From Eleusine coracana subsp. coracana (lineage: Eukaryota; Streptophyta; Magnoliopsida; Poales; Poaceae): a stretch of 64,000 nt of DNA. The stretch lies in NCBI GenBank assembly GCA_032690845.1, contig CM064426.1:63712631-63776630 (forward strand). The letters run 5' to 3'. The notes under the pieces were generated by a model. The model saw only the letters and a program-made list of their open reading frames with translations, was not told the origin of the DNA and made no database searches. Every line of letters begins with the position of its first letter. Within the stretch, counting starts at the first letter, position 1. Both the position numbers and the translations under genes were made by a program. Positions 35,250-48,300 of the stretch are shown here, one piece after another.

Positions 35250-37211
35250 ATGGCGGGTTCGGAGCTGGACGATCTGCTCCTGCAGGCCGCCGGTCGTACG
35301 GGGAACCAGTCCCGGCCGAACAACCAGCGATGGAAGCAGCAGCAGAGGGGGCGGCGGGGGTCGTCGTACTCCGGCGCCAGCGGCTCCGACGACGACGACT
35401 CCTCTGACGCCGCGCCGACCTACTCGCGGAAGAAGCAGCCGCCGTCGGGGTCGCAGGTGCCACTCAAGAAGCGGCACCAGCCGGAGAAAGGCAAGCGGGG
35501 CAGCGGGTGGCGGGACGGTGATGACGAGGAGGAGGACGATGATGGAAGGAGGAGCGGTGACGACTCCGACAGCGCGCCGTCCGTTGGGAGCGACCTGTAC
35601 AAGGACGAGGACGACAAGGAGAAGCTGGAGCGGATGTCTGAGCTCGAAAGGGAGATGATCCTGGCCGAGCGGGGCACCCGGATCGACGACTACAAGCTCA
35701 AGAAGATGGCGAGGGCCAAGACTGACAAAGCGGTGACCAGGAAGGACAGCAGCCCACCCCCACCGCCAAGCCGGATGCGGTCTTCGACCAGGGTGGACAG
35801 AGGGTCTGCCACCAAGAGCGCCCTGGATGAGCTGAGAGCCAAGCGGATGAGCAGGCAGGACCCAGAGTACCGCAACAGGTTCAAGGATCTGCTCCCGCAG
35901 AGTGGATCACCCACTAGGCGCAGAGTAGGAACCCCCCCAAGCGATGGGAGTAATGATGGTGACAATAGGGGGAGGATGAATGATCATGGGAGGGTTCCTG
36001 ATGATAACAGGGATGATGAGTTTGATGAGTCTCCAAGTAGGCTTGACCCGCTGAAGTTTGATGATGTCAGGAGTATAACCCTTAGGAGGTCAAAGCTGGT
36101 GAAATGGTTCATGGAGCCCTTCTTTGAGGACCTCATGGCTGGGTGCTTCGTGCGACTTGGGATTGGCAAAACAAAGTCAGGGATCCCAAAATACAGGCTA
36201 TGCATTGTTAGGAATGTGGATGCCAGCGATCCAGATCGCAAGTACAAGCTAGAAAGCTATGAGACTTGCAAGTATCTCAATGTTGTGTGGGATAATGAGG
36301 CTAATGCTGCACGCTGGCAGATGACTCAGGTATCGGACTCCCCGCCCCTTGAAGAAGAGTTCAAGGAGTGGCTGCAGGAAGCTGAGAAGAATGGTGTGCG
36401 CATACCAACTCGTCAGGAAGTGATGGAGAAGAAAGAAGAAATTCAAAAGGCCTACAACTTTGTATATTCAGCAGATACTGTAAAGCGGATGCTGAAAGAG
36501 AAGAAAGCTGTTAGACGTCCAATCAATGTTGCTGCTGAGAAGGATCGGTTGAGGAATGAGTTGGAAATGGCACTGAGCCGGAGGGATGATGCTGAAGTAA
36601 AAAGGATCCGTGTAAAGCTGAATGAGCTGCAGAACCGGGCACAGCCAATGTCGAAAAATGAGAAGGCTGCAAAGTTGGAGGCGATGAACAGGAAGAATCG
36701 TGCCGACAACTTTAAAAATGCATCGGAACTGAAACCTGTCAATACCAGTTTGAAGGCTGGAGAGGCTGGTTATGACCCTTTCTCAAGGAGGTGGACAAGG
36801 TCAAGAAATTATTATGCATCAAAACCAGCAGGAGAAAATGCTGAAGAAGCCCCCAATGGGACTGGTGGTAACTCAGTGACTACCAGTGAAGACGTGAAGA
36901 ATGTGGTACAAGCTGGTACGGCAGCCACAGCGGCAGCTCAAGTGGCAGCAGCAGATGCTGGGAAGCTAGTGGATACGAATGCACCTGTAGATCTGGGAAC
37001 AGAATCAAATGCGATGCATACATTTGAGCTCCCTATATCATTGTCTGTTCTTGATCAATATGGTGGACCCAAGGGTCTGTTCGATGGCTACATGGCAAGG
37101 AAGCAGAAGATAGAAGCAGCCATGGGGTTCAAAGTTCCTGACAGCGATGACAGAAGGCATGCTTTAACCCTGAGTGTGAGTGACTACAAAAGGCGTCGAG
37201 GTCTCCTTTGA
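35250..37211 (+). CDS. VIP5: RTF1 / VIP5-like subunit of the Paf1 complex
   Basis: RTF1 links the Paf1 complex to elongating RNA polymerase II and supports histone H2B ubiquitination and H3K4 methylation; the Arabidopsis counterpart VIP5 affects flowering time. The coding region is one exon of 653 residues. Residues 1-250 are acidic and Ser/Arg-rich with low complexity. KLERMSELEREMILAERG near residue 130 is typical of the family. The Plus3 domain runs from about 265 to 370 (SITLRRSKLVKWFMEPFFED, then GIPKYRLCIVRNV). A coiled-coil, Lys/Glu-rich part follows at about 385-500 (KDRLRNELEMALSRRDDAEV). YDPFSRRWTRSRNYY lies near 520. Length and order match plant VIP5. GC is high in the first third and falls later, as common in grasses. 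The start is supported by the CACCATGG context. Confidence 0.95.
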   Translation: MAGSELDDLLLQAAGRTGNQSRPNNQRWKQQQRGRRGSSYSGASGSDDDDSSDAAPTYSRKKQPPSGSQVPLKKRHQPEKGKRGSGWRDGDDEEEDDDGRRSGDDSDSAPSVGSDLYKDEDDKEKLERMSELEREMILAERGTRIDDYKLKKMARAKTDKAVTRKDSSPPPPPSRMRSSTRVDRGSATKSALDELRAKRMSRQDPEYRNRFKDLLPQSGSPTRRRVGTPPSDGSNDGDNRGRMNDHGRVPDDNRDDEFDESPSRLDPLKFDDVRSITLRRSKLVKWFMEPFFEDLMAGCFVRLGIGKTKSGIPKYRLCIVRNVDASDPDRKYKLESYETCKYLNVVWDNEANAARWQMTQVSDSPPLEEEFKEWLQEAEKNGVRIPTRQEVMEKKEEIQKAYNFVYSADTVKRMLKEKKAVRRPINVAAEKDRLRNELEMALSRRDDAEVKRIRVKLNELQNRAQPMSKNEKAAKLEAMNRKNRADNFKNASELKPVNTSLKAGEAGYDPFSRRWTRSRNYYASKPAGENAEEAPNGTGGNSVTTSEDVKNVVQAGTAATAAAQVAAADAGKLVDTNAPVDLGTESNAMHTFELPISLSVLDQYGGPKGLFDGYMARKQKIEAAMGFKVPDSDDRRHALTLSVSDYKRRRGLL

Positions 37212-38331
37212 AGGATTTCTGTGTTCCTGTAGGCTGCTGGATGGATTCATCTATCTGCCTGGTTGCAGTGCCTCTGCATTGTTGTGACAATTGTCCAGAC
37301 TATCTGAAGTTTTGCTCATTATCAAAGAAGTCAACATAAAACATGCACAATACACCTTTACTTCTTGCATAAATGATACCTATGTGACTGGTAATTTTGC
37401 TGACATTGCATCTGTCGAGTTTGCTACTGTTGTATCAGTTTGCTAGTTTGTGTCCGTATTTGCCCTGATTAAATCAGGGGAGATCAAATTGGTACTCTAT
37501 CATGTGTAGCTGCCACAGAAATAGGTGCGGAGTATAATTGTTTCTTTGACAACATGCAGTGACAATAGCTTAGTTCTTAGATCTGTACGATTTAATTGCG
37601 CCCAGCTTTCTGATCGCTTCATGTTTTACATGGTGAAATGCGTGCACATTTGCAGCATCTCACCTTCCTCGTCGTGATTTGTAGTTTCAGAGAATGACGT
37701 GCAATTCAAGCAGTTGCCGTTCCGTGGCTCCTGTTATCCAAGTACAAATTTCTGTTCATCGTGTAATTCTGCTTTGTGCTGTTTGCATACTCCAGTCAAA
37801 ACCGTGCGTCCAAATAGCATTTTTTTCACGACCACTTTCACAATGCTATTTCTGCACCCTTTTGATCTGGAAGAATTCAGAATCAGCGTTACGTTTTTTT
37901 CCCTGCTAATATTCTGCATGATTCCACTTTCGTTGTGCACCGCTCGTTACCTGTAGTTACAGCCCAAATAGTAGTTTTTCTCTTGCCATTTCAAAATGCT
38001 ATTTCTGCACAATTTGCCCTGGAAGAATGCAGAATACCATCGATCTTTTTTCGTAAGAAAAGAAACCTTCTGTCATAAGCATCTCAAAAAACTTTCATTG
38101 CACTTGCAAAAATACCAGATGAACTTAACAATGCTTTTACTAAGCATATTCACATTCATTCGCACCAAGAGAGGCAACAACAGATACAATGTACACAATC
38201 ATATTAGATCATTGTATATTTTCTCATTCAAGATCAACGAAAGCATGGTATCCGTTATTCATCTTAGACTAATTGTTGCTTCGTTTGTCATTATTATTGC
38301 ATCACAAGCCATGTTAGCACCTGAACCGGCA

Positions 38332-40691
38332 TCAGTCGTTCTTTGCTTTGATAAATTTCTTGATGATGCCCATCATCTCACTTCCAGGGAATCGTCCAAG
38401 GCAGCCCCTTGCGGCTGCGATCTCACTGAAGTCACACACAGAATCACCACTAGTAACTTTAAGCTGATTGCATTCAGCTAGTTCTATGTTGTCTGCTAAA
38501 TCTTCTCCGGATTTAACTGACGGGAGTGGGAAATCATCAAGAGGGGTGCTTATCACATTATCCTCCCCCATGGCTCCCACATAGTCTCTCAACCGGCATA
38601 TTGCGAATGGGACGGGTTCAAAGCTGTGGTCACCATACTCAACTGGAGTAGAGTGGTCTCCAGTGACACAGAGGAAGTATTGGTAGTGTCCAGCCTTTTC
38701 AGCTTCCCACAGGAGTCTTGCCAGCTGACCAATAGCCCGATCAACAGCTTCTAGACCCCGCACCTTTAACTTGACGGCCTTATCATGACCTGCATCATCA
38801 ATGGCCTGCATGACACAATAAGAGGAGCTATCATAATCACATCGTCAGTATTATAGCATGAAAAGAGCTTGAACTGCAAAATTTACCTTAATGTGCAAGA
38901 ACCCAAAGTCATATCCATTTTCTTTTCCAGATTTGTATTCATCCTCTCCAGGGACAAAAACTCGAGGTGGTGTATCCATAGGAGCAGAGAGTGCCTTGGC
39001 TATAGCTTTAGCTTTAGAAGTTAAGTGAGTACGATAATCTCCAGTTGCTCCAGGTGCTTCAAGGATATCAATGCCGAGCGACAGCCCTAGGCCAGCTATG
39101 ATCTTCGTAGGAGCTACCATGCATGGCGCAAGACCATGCTTGGTTTCAAATGCAGGTACCTAGCATATTCATATGAAAGTTCGTTAGTAAGAAATTTTTT
39201 TGGTAGTTCAGGTTCAAGTTGGGGAAAATGTGAAAACTCGAAACTACAAAAATTTTACAACAAGAACATGTCATATCAACAGAATACAAATAAGTAGTGC
39301 ACTGATAAATATCCCAAACCAACCTTTCATACTATTGCGAAACTGAATTATTAACAGATGGGACTAATATTAGTTCTTCTGTACTAACCTCAATACGAAT
39401 ACCACAGCCACGCAACAGTACAACATTTGCAATGTTCTTCCCCTCAGCTGCACGCTTTGCATTGATGGGGTGAGAAACTAATACCCGTGTAATCTCCTTA
39501 GAAAGCTCATTGACCACAGCTGCAGTGTTTTTAGCTTCTTCTGAATCATCCAATGGTTCAGCCTTCAGATGCAAGCGGTTGTCCTTCAATGGGTCAGTTC
39601 CAGAAATGTTCCCACTCAGCTTTGGGCCTTTCACAACCACACCACATCGGTGCTCAGTAGCATACCTACAAAGAACAGGTGTGGATTATAGTAGCAACCG
39701 GAAAACATACTATATCCAAAAATTGTTGGTGCAATTTGATCAACAATTCGACTGCCACACCTGACTCTCACTTCGTATTCAGGAAACGAAGGAAGCTTCA
39801 TCTTGTCTAAGGCAGCACAGAGAATAGGGCCCTCCTCCTCAAAATGTCGATCGGCCCTCCTACTGATAATAACCCCTGTGCTTTCATCTAATGTAGCAAA
39901 GTTCGACTGCATGCAGATCAGGCAGACAATTCAGTCATGGGAAAAATACATCCATCAGTTCTGATATACTACAGCAGTACAGCTATATGGCAACATCGAA
40001 TTGAAACATAATCTAATACATTGCTAGTTAAATTAGAAATCCAGGTTATAGATCTAACACAATGGTGCTCCATTTGAGCATTTGAGCACTGCAAGAACAG
40101 TCTTGAATGATCCGAGCCACTGCTGATTAATTGAATTTCAGCAATCAGAAAATGCAAGCGGCCATTTAGTTCCGCAAGAACACTCCATAATCTGAACAAG
40201 TACTACTTAGCAGTCTAGACAAGTGGCACAACAGAAGGAATCATCAGAGGTTTAGTAACACTACAGCAGGAACACATGATTATCCAAACAATGCTATAGA
40301 ATGAAGATCTGAACAAACCAAGCTAGTTCAGCTATAACTTCGTGCTCAAAGGACGGAGGCGGCGAACCTTGAAGGCGATGTCGCCGGGCGCCATGGCGAG
40401 CCCTGCGCCCATGGACTCGAACGCGCCGCGGCCGCGGTAGTACACGCGCGGGTCGTACCCGAGGAGGGAGAGGTGCGCGGTGTCGCTACCGCAGGCGAGC
40501 CCGGGTTCCACGGGGTCCATGAGCCCCACCACCCCGGCCGCCGCAACGGCGTCCAGCCGCGGCGTCGCCGCCGCCTCCAGCGGCGTCCGTCCGCCCAGCG
40601 ACGGTATCGTCACGTCCCCGATCCCATCCACCAGCACGAACGCCACCCGGCTCCTCCTCGGCCCCCTCATCCCTCCTGCCGACGCCGCCAT
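38332..40691 (-). CDS. Cofactor-independent phosphoglycerate mutase, archaeal (ApgM) type
   Basis: A metalloenzyme of the alkaline-phosphatase superfamily, expected to interconvert 3- and 2-phosphoglycerate without 2,3-bisphosphoglycerate. Five exons run 40691-40368, 39906-39761, 39665-39389, 39159-38887 and 38805-38332, joining in frame to 497 residues. Metal and catalytic blocks are visible: FVLVDGIGD near residue 20, GSDTAHLSLLGYDP near 70-80 with the nucleophile Ser, GYDFGFLHIK then AIDDAGHDK, and CVTGDHSTPVEYGDH. These match the archaeal-type enzyme that plants carry beside the larger classic iPGAM. No clear targeting peptide is present. The start lies in a GC-rich block shared head to head with the SGF11-like gene. 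Confidence 0.92.
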
Positions 40692-41266
40692 CGCCGCCGC
40701 GCCTTTCCCCCTCCCCTCTCCTGCCCTGCCGTGCTGTGACTGATGCTGCCGCTTTCCGAGATGCCGCCGCGTGCTGGAGACGCGGCGCGGCGCGTGGACC
40801 GGGTCGGGTCGATTAGAACCGGGTTCGTAGGACGGTTTGGGTCGAGTCGGACCGGACACGCTGGCTCCGACCTGGTCGGTTCGCCCGTTACAAGGAACGG
40901 ACCGGCGCACACGGGGCTCCCCCAAATCTGCAACGCTTGGCGCTCGCTTCGCTTCGCTTCCCCCGATCGCCGCGTCCCCCTCGCCGCCGGTGATCGCCGT
41001 CGCGGCCGCGAGCAGGAGGGCTCTGCCGCCACGCCTTCCCGTCTCCTCCGGTGTCTCGCCGGCCTCGGTGTCCTCCTTCCGGGGGCCTCTCTTCACTGCT
41101 GAATTTGGCATGTGACGAGAGGTCCAGGGCGGAGGGGCGCCGCCGGAGGAGGCGGATGCAGACGCGGCGGCGGCGCGCGGCCGATTGATTTCGAGGTTGT
41201 TGAATCCGGGTTTTTCCGGGAGTTTTCGGGGGGCTCCGCGGCCTCCCTGAATTCGGTTACTCCAGG
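40692..41266. promoter_or_regulatory. Probable shared promoter of PGAM and the SGF11-like gene
   Basis: The block is GC-rich and CpG-rich between the PGAM start codon and the predicted leader exon of the plus-strand gene, whose donor is TCCAG/GTGCG near 41266. Open frames on both strands here reflect composition. No TATA element was recognised. Transcription start sites are not visible. Confidence 0.4.
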
Positions 41267-42314
41267 TGCGACACTTGTAAAAACAGATTTCCTGTGCTTT
41301 TGTTGCTTGGCAATTCCGTTCGCGTGCGCCTTTGTTCGATCTGAATCGGTGGGAAGGTGTGAAATCTTCTGAAAATATGGATACCTAAGGGCATTTTGTT
41401 ACGATCTCTAAATTTTCCCTAGGGGATTGCGAGTGCCATCTCTAATTGGAAATTCGTGCATGACGTAATGAAACGCTGCCTCATGGTAGAAAGTATATGA
41501 TCATGCTATTCATGGCGTTGTGTTACTGTTTAGCAATGCGAGCCTGATTGTTCCCGTAGGAACCTTAAAATGTGCTTCGGTCTCAATTTAAAATGGCATA
41601 GGTGTGCAGTGCATTTATGCTTGTTTGTCGCTTAACTTCAGTATAAAATTATGTTCAAAATTCAGGGGGGTAATTTTAATTTGGCAATGCAAATACGTCT
41701 GACATGTCAATACTACAGATATTGGATCTACTTTTTTTTTATCCCAATTGTTAATTATACATATTTTGTTGTTTTGAAGTGATCTTACAATATTTTACAA
41801 GTATATCCAGCTCATCCTTATCAAGTTCTCGTTATGTATCCACAACTAGGAGCATGGCTATCTAACTTTGATGGACACAGTAAATCGTGATTCTTGTAGG
41901 CTACTATTTAATGTTTTCCATGTTATCACAACCCACACAAAACAATTAAAAGAGATTATCTTTATTTCTGCAGAATATATTGTCCTATTAATTTTGATTC
42001 TGGATTTCTGGTGGCATTTGCTTTTAGTAGTCAACATCTCTCTCAGCATAGGGGAGAGAATGTGGGAGGGCAATTGGAGTGAATACTCTAATGCATTTCA
42101 CTATGATTGTTATAATTTGGCCATATTAATGATGATCTTGGTCAACATTCAAGCAATTCTAAGTAGTATTCTTTTCAATTGTATTATCTGATGACAGTAC
42201 ACTTGACAGTGCTCAGCCATACCACTTAGTTCCAACTATTTTTGTATGTTTGAATGGCATGTTACTTCTGATATGTGATGCATGATGTAATGTATTGTAG
42301 GTCACAATTCCAAA

Positions 42315-45300
42315 ATGGTTTGCATGTCGGGACATGTTAAAATGGCTTCTGTGCTGAAGCTTGTAATGATGGAAAATCACACAGCAACAGGTAAATGTAG
42401 TTAATATTTTAGCTTATTCTGACTTCCATTTAGTATGTCATCTACATTCACAATATTTTGATAGAAAGACCTTGGAATACTGACATTAAGGCTGTGTAGA
42501 TCCATTGTTGGTGCTGTTCTGTGTTGTTCATACGTGCTTGACTGATTGAATAGGTGTGCAGTTTGTTAATGCATTAAGCAATTGATGGTTCGCCTAGAAT
42601 GATTTGTGGCATCTTATCATTTCTTTTTACCAGAACTACTCTCTGTAGCTTCTTTGGATCCCTAATAACTTCAACTTGCCTCTTGCACTAAAAGGGGAGA
42701 ATGACATATTGTGGAAGAATGCATCATAACTGAAGTCTTATATGGATTAAAAATTGACAGCTCAATTTTTTTTGTGAAACTTATTATGTTCAAATCGATG
42801 TGGGGTTGTACTTCTGTAACTGTAAGTGAGTCATGCTTATTTTTTTGTTTCATAGTGAAGAAATGCCATTTTAGGACGAATAGTTTGTCTATCTGCTTAG
42901 TTCAGGGATGAACTTGTATAACAATTATGTGCACATCATCTTCTATAACTATTATCTGCACATTATCTCGTTAGATATCATAGAGCAAAGTTTTTGTCAT
43001 GTGTGGACCGCTAGCTATGATTGATTTCCATGCATCTTAATTCCTCAGGTTCCTCTTTGAGAAAAAAATATAACAAATGGATTTTGGTACTGAAATGAAA
43101 TGAATGGGCTATCATTTGCTATTCACGTGTTGGGTATTTGAGAATGAATAGGATATCCTCCATTTTTTACAGATGATGTGATCAACGAGCGGAATGCTGC
43201 ACAGGTCCTACAGAAGCAACTGTTTGATGCACATGAACCAAACTTACTGGATGAAGATGGTAAGTTTATTTGCTGACCTGACAGATTTCAGTTTCACTCA
43301 TTTCAGGTCATTAGCTTGTTTTTTGAGGGATCATTAGCTTCTTTTTACCAGGTGGTACTGTCTTTTAGGTAGAATATTATAATGCTATTAGGTCTGCCTC
43401 ATTTGTGTTTACTTGTTAGATTTGATTTCATTTCTGGGCACCATGTGCTTCTTTGTGTACTATGTCATGTTCAGTTTGTTTCTTCTTTCAACTAGTTTCT
43501 ATTATATTGGGTTGTTGTTTTCCATCTGTAAAATTTATCTCTTTTGATGTTGTTACTTAGCTTTTCAATTATTCAATAACATTCTGCAGATATGCATATA
43601 TTTGGATCAAAACCTATGACCGATCCGTTGGACCTGGTAACCTTTCGTGATTCTACTTGTATGATTTCCTTAATTTTGCCTGTGTCTGATCCATGGGTCC
43701 AAAACTTATCTTTTATTGAAGGTCTGCTGTAGTACTTGCAAGAAGCCAGTCAAGGCTAGCCAATATGCTGTTCATGCAGGTGCTATATAATGTTTTTACA
43801 TAAAAAAGTATTTATCAGTAAATGTTTTATGTTCAACTTGTACAACTTTTTGTAGTTCATCATTTATATTTCTGGGCCGTTTCTGTTCGGCCCAATTTAT
43901 AATTTAGGGCGAACCTGATGCCACATATTTCGCAACTGATGCATGCAAAATGCCTAAATTTGTTATCATGTTTCTTCATGTATGGCTATGATGACAGCAA
44001 TAACTGTGTTACTGTTTGGCACTTACTAATGCTGCTGGCATTGCTTCAATGCATGCATTCTGGGAGTGACAATTGATATTACTCACTGATCAATTATACT
44101 GGGAAAGCATGTAAACATATTTCTCTTTTTTGCCTGTGCAGATAAATGTAGTTCAGCCAAGGTGAACACAAATGATAATATGATTGAAGATCATGGTGGT
44201 CCTATGAAGCCTCCAAAGAAAGGAAGAAAAATAAAGTTAGCAAGTAATGGAAGTATCCTTTAATTTGTGTCTTCTTGTTATTGCTGAGATTACTTTTAAT
44301 CCCAACACACTGCTTTTCATGTTCTGCACGTGGACTACTTCATTCTCATCCTTTTTTAACCTGACTAATCTTTTATTGAATTTTGATTGTTCACTGCCTT
44401 GACATATGATAGCTCAAAAAATACACATAAAAGTGAAAACAAATTCTCGACCTGAATGCAAGGACAGTGCCAATGGCCTCAAGTTGGATAATGTGCATGC
44501 CCGTAACATACAACCTTTAAATTCCACCTCTGATCCAAGTATGTTCTACTTTCTTTCTAAATATTGCAGTGAATGTGATGATTTGTTTACTCTGCTAATC
44601 TTGTTTTGCTGAATTTTCTTAGGAATATTTGATCTATATATAATATATATCTAGTGATTATGGTACTGTTAGTATAGCTAATATGACCCCTGAGAAATTA
44701 TAAGTGCTCATATTAGATTTTAGTCATCTGATGATACAAGTTTGTGTGTCCATGTTCATTTGCATGTGGTTGTTGGAGTCTAATGTCTACAACAAGCTAT
44801 ACATAGGAGATCAATATATTTTTGAGGAATGTACAGTAGAGGAAACCCCTACTGTTGAGATTTTGTATTAATAAAACTGATGAAACCAAACAACAGAGCA
44901 GAACTGTACAAGCCTAAGCAGGCCAGAAGAAACCACTGTACAAAAGACAAACAAAAGGTCACTATACAAAACTGATGGATAGAATCAGCCCAAAGAAGGA
45001 AGGCAGGCCTGTCGATTTCTTGGATTCTATGAGTTGGAATTAGGGCCTCATTTTTCAGCTGCCTTTTCCAGGATTGGAGACTTGGATTGCTTTGGTTGAA
45101 AACCTTGTTTGTTTCTTTCCTTCCAGATCTGCCAAGCCGCTAGAATAAATGTTTCCATGAAGAACTTGTTGTGATGATAGTGGTTTGCTTGTTGTAGCAT
45201 GTCAGAAGTTTGCTGCGTAGTTCCACATAATGCCTATAGCTTCCCAACTTTGCTGGGTAAAGGTGCAGCTAAAAAACAGGTGGAAAGCAGTTTCCTCATA

Positions 45301-48300
45301 GTTTCCAGAACAACGAAACGAACACAGCTGTAGTTGTCATCCTGTAGCTTGTGTTTCTTATGTTTGAGTATGTTTCTAGTGTTCAGCCGGGCCATTAGAA
45401 GAAGCCAGGAGAAGACTTTGAGCTTGTTGCTGCATTTGGAGCCCCAATTCTAGATGAACGGTTTGGGTGGCTGCACAAATCGGTATGGATAGTTGTAGAA
45501 TGCTGAAGATGAGTATTTTGTTGACCCCCAAAGATTGTTTGTAGCTAGTTGTACTCTTGGTAAGCTTTTGTCCTATAGCGGGAGGTGGAATTGTTCTTTT
45601 GCTGTGTTGTGGAGGAGGAAGTCGGCCACCGTGATAAGTTTGTTCTTTGCATAGGAGAATAGTCTGGGAAATTTTTGCTGGAGTAGGTTGTCATTCCATA
45701 AGTCAGATCAAAACATGACTGTGGATCCATCTCCCAATTTGCATTGAGCAATTGCTCTAGATCTATATACTGACTTTTGGGTATGCTTTTACTGAACAAT
45801 ATTGATATGGCTAGTTTATTGAAGTAGGGAATGGATTACAGCAGAGGAGATTTCCTACTCGCCCTCACGCAGGAGGCTCTGAGTTTGGGATAAATCTCTG
45901 CTTATCTTCCTAACACACGGAGGTTGGCTTATATAGAACCTTCCTCCCAAATCTAAACAACCAAAGGATAAAATTAGGCCGACTAACAGAATATCTATCC
46001 GGCCAACTAAATACTCAATGATATCCTAACCACTAATAGATTTCTGTGGCTTGTTACGGCGCTGATATCGCTTCCTGAAGAATGTGTCCACAACAAATAT
46101 GTTGACTCTTGAATACGCTTTTACTGAAATGATTTTCTGTGACATCTCTTCTGAGAATTGGTGTCTATACATTGGTGGTGGAGTGAATATCGGTTTGCTT
46201 GTTTCATAATGGTATGCTGTTCTTTATGTGCTGCTTTATTTTATAGGATTGAAAACATCTGTGGATGCAGCTGCAATCAGTGGGCCTGAAAGTCGCCTTA
46301 GAGGTCTGAATTGCTTCTCAATATGGTTGCCTTCCCCTAGAGACCCTTCGCTTATCTTTTATCATGCACAGACGTGTAGGCATGTTATATGGAGTAAAGG
46401 AACACATTTTTTCTTGATAAAAGCTAAGCAGCAAGTAGTTGAGCTGTATGCTGAGTGCAAATGTTTTGTTTTTGTTGGAAATAGATACAGTTCAGTCATT
46501 CCAGTGCTACTGAGATCCTACCTAGGGATGGCAATGGGTGGGTTCGGGTCGGGTGGAGCCAAAACCCACCCACCACAAGAAAGTGATCGGGTGGAAAATG
46601 GCACCCACACCCACACCCATGGGTGAAAGTTCACACCCACGCCCACACCCACGTGTTTCGGGTGGGTGTCGGGTGACCCATCGGGTTTGACATGTCGGGG
46701 TGGAGGCACGAGCAGAAGTTGATGTCGGGGTCCAAGTAGCACCAGCACTTGACCGTAGAAGATCTTGGAGGACGACAAACTGGAGGAGCTCGCGAGGCGG
46801 AGACGCCGGTTCCTTGTCCTGGAGCCGCCATGTGACGGCATGCCGCGCACAACACAGAGGGGAGCAGGGCAGTGTGCAAAGAAGCAGCGCCATAGCGGCA
46901 CGCGGTGGCTGTGCGCTTGGCGGGCGAGGCGGGGTGGCGGCGTGCAGTGTGGGGTGGCGGGCAGTGGCCAGGGGCTTGGCGGGCGAGGCGGGGTGGCAGC
47001 GTGAGCAGCGGCGGGCAAGAGGTCATAGGCGAGCGAGACGAGAGCCGAGAGCCCGAGAGGGGTGGGGTGGCTGGCGGGTAGCGGCGGGATTATGACAAGG
47101 GGAGTAGGGATTAGGGTTGTGCTGCTGGGCTGGGCTAAAAAACCTGGGTGGGCTGTTTTGGTGGGCGCCCATGGGTCACCCACGGGTGAAAATGAAAACC
47201 CGACCCATGTCCGACTTTGTTTGGGTCGGGTGTGGGTGACACCCATGGGCGCGAAATCACACCCACGCCCATGCCCATCGGTGCAAAACCCGTCGGGGCC
47301 CGCACCCATGGGTGAAATTGCCATCCCTAATCCTACCTATAATAAGTAGACTCTGTTCCTTTCTCTTCAGGTACAAAGTTTCAAGTGTTTCTTACTTTCT
47401 TTCATGACTTGAAACAAAGTAGAGGCTGCCATACTTATATGACAACGTTGTTGGAAATATGGTCTCTTTTATATGATAATCACATGGGTTTTATTGTTCC
47501 TCTTTTTTTGGGCGAAGTTTATAAATTGCAAAGGGCGCAAATAAATTGTTAATGTCTATTCTGTTAGCACAATATGCTTGTGTTATGGGAGCTATTCTTG
47601 AAAGATATATACTAAGTGAGGCTCAATAGTAATACTCTGTATTCCATGTTGTTTGATACCAGTAACACGAGAAATGAGAATAAAGTGATAGGCTTTCCCA
47701 TTAAAGTACGTTTCTTTCTCCAATCTTGTTGAGGTTTACTCCATTTGACCATAACAAAAATCATCCCTGTGTAGATATGCAGCTTAAATGTTGAACCATA
47801 AGTGAATTGCCCACCCTTCCCTATCAGCTTAGGCTTTTTTGTGCAACTGGGTGGTGCATAGTAGGTTAACATGGTATCAGAGCCAGAGGTCTTGAGTTCA
47901 AATCCTAGCGACTGCATTTTTCGCTGCGCCGCTCCTATTTTCACGTTTGCGTCCCGAGGGAGCTGCACGTGAGGGAGAGTGTTGAACCATAAGTGAATTG
48001 TCTATCCTTCCCCACCAGCTTAGTCTTTTGGGTGCAACTGGTCGGTGCATAGTAGTTTAACATGGTATCGGGCCAGAGGTCTTGAGTTCAAGTCCTGGCG
48101 ACCGTATATTCCGCTGCGCCGCTCCTATTTCCACGTTTGCGCCCCGAGGGAGCTGCACGTGAGGGGGAGTGTTGAACCATAAGTGAATTGCCCACTCTTC
48201 CCTATCAGCTTAGGCTTTTGGGTGCAACTGGTTGGTGCATAGTAGCTTAACATTAAATAAAAATGCTTAGCTTCTGCTATGTCTATCTTTTTTTTCACTG

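Noticed and set aside
35203..35677. Arg/Ser-rich frames on both strands inside RTF1
   Set aside because: Compositional shadows of the 653-codon frame.
40332..41372. Several ORFs in the GC-rich PGAM upstream region
   Set aside because: No recognisable domain, and the spliced PGAM model starts at 40691. I treat the rest as promoter and leader.
46518..47349. Long ORFs across the hAT-type element
   Set aside because: Made of GGGTGGG/CCCACCC repeats and GC-rich filler, with no transposase motif.
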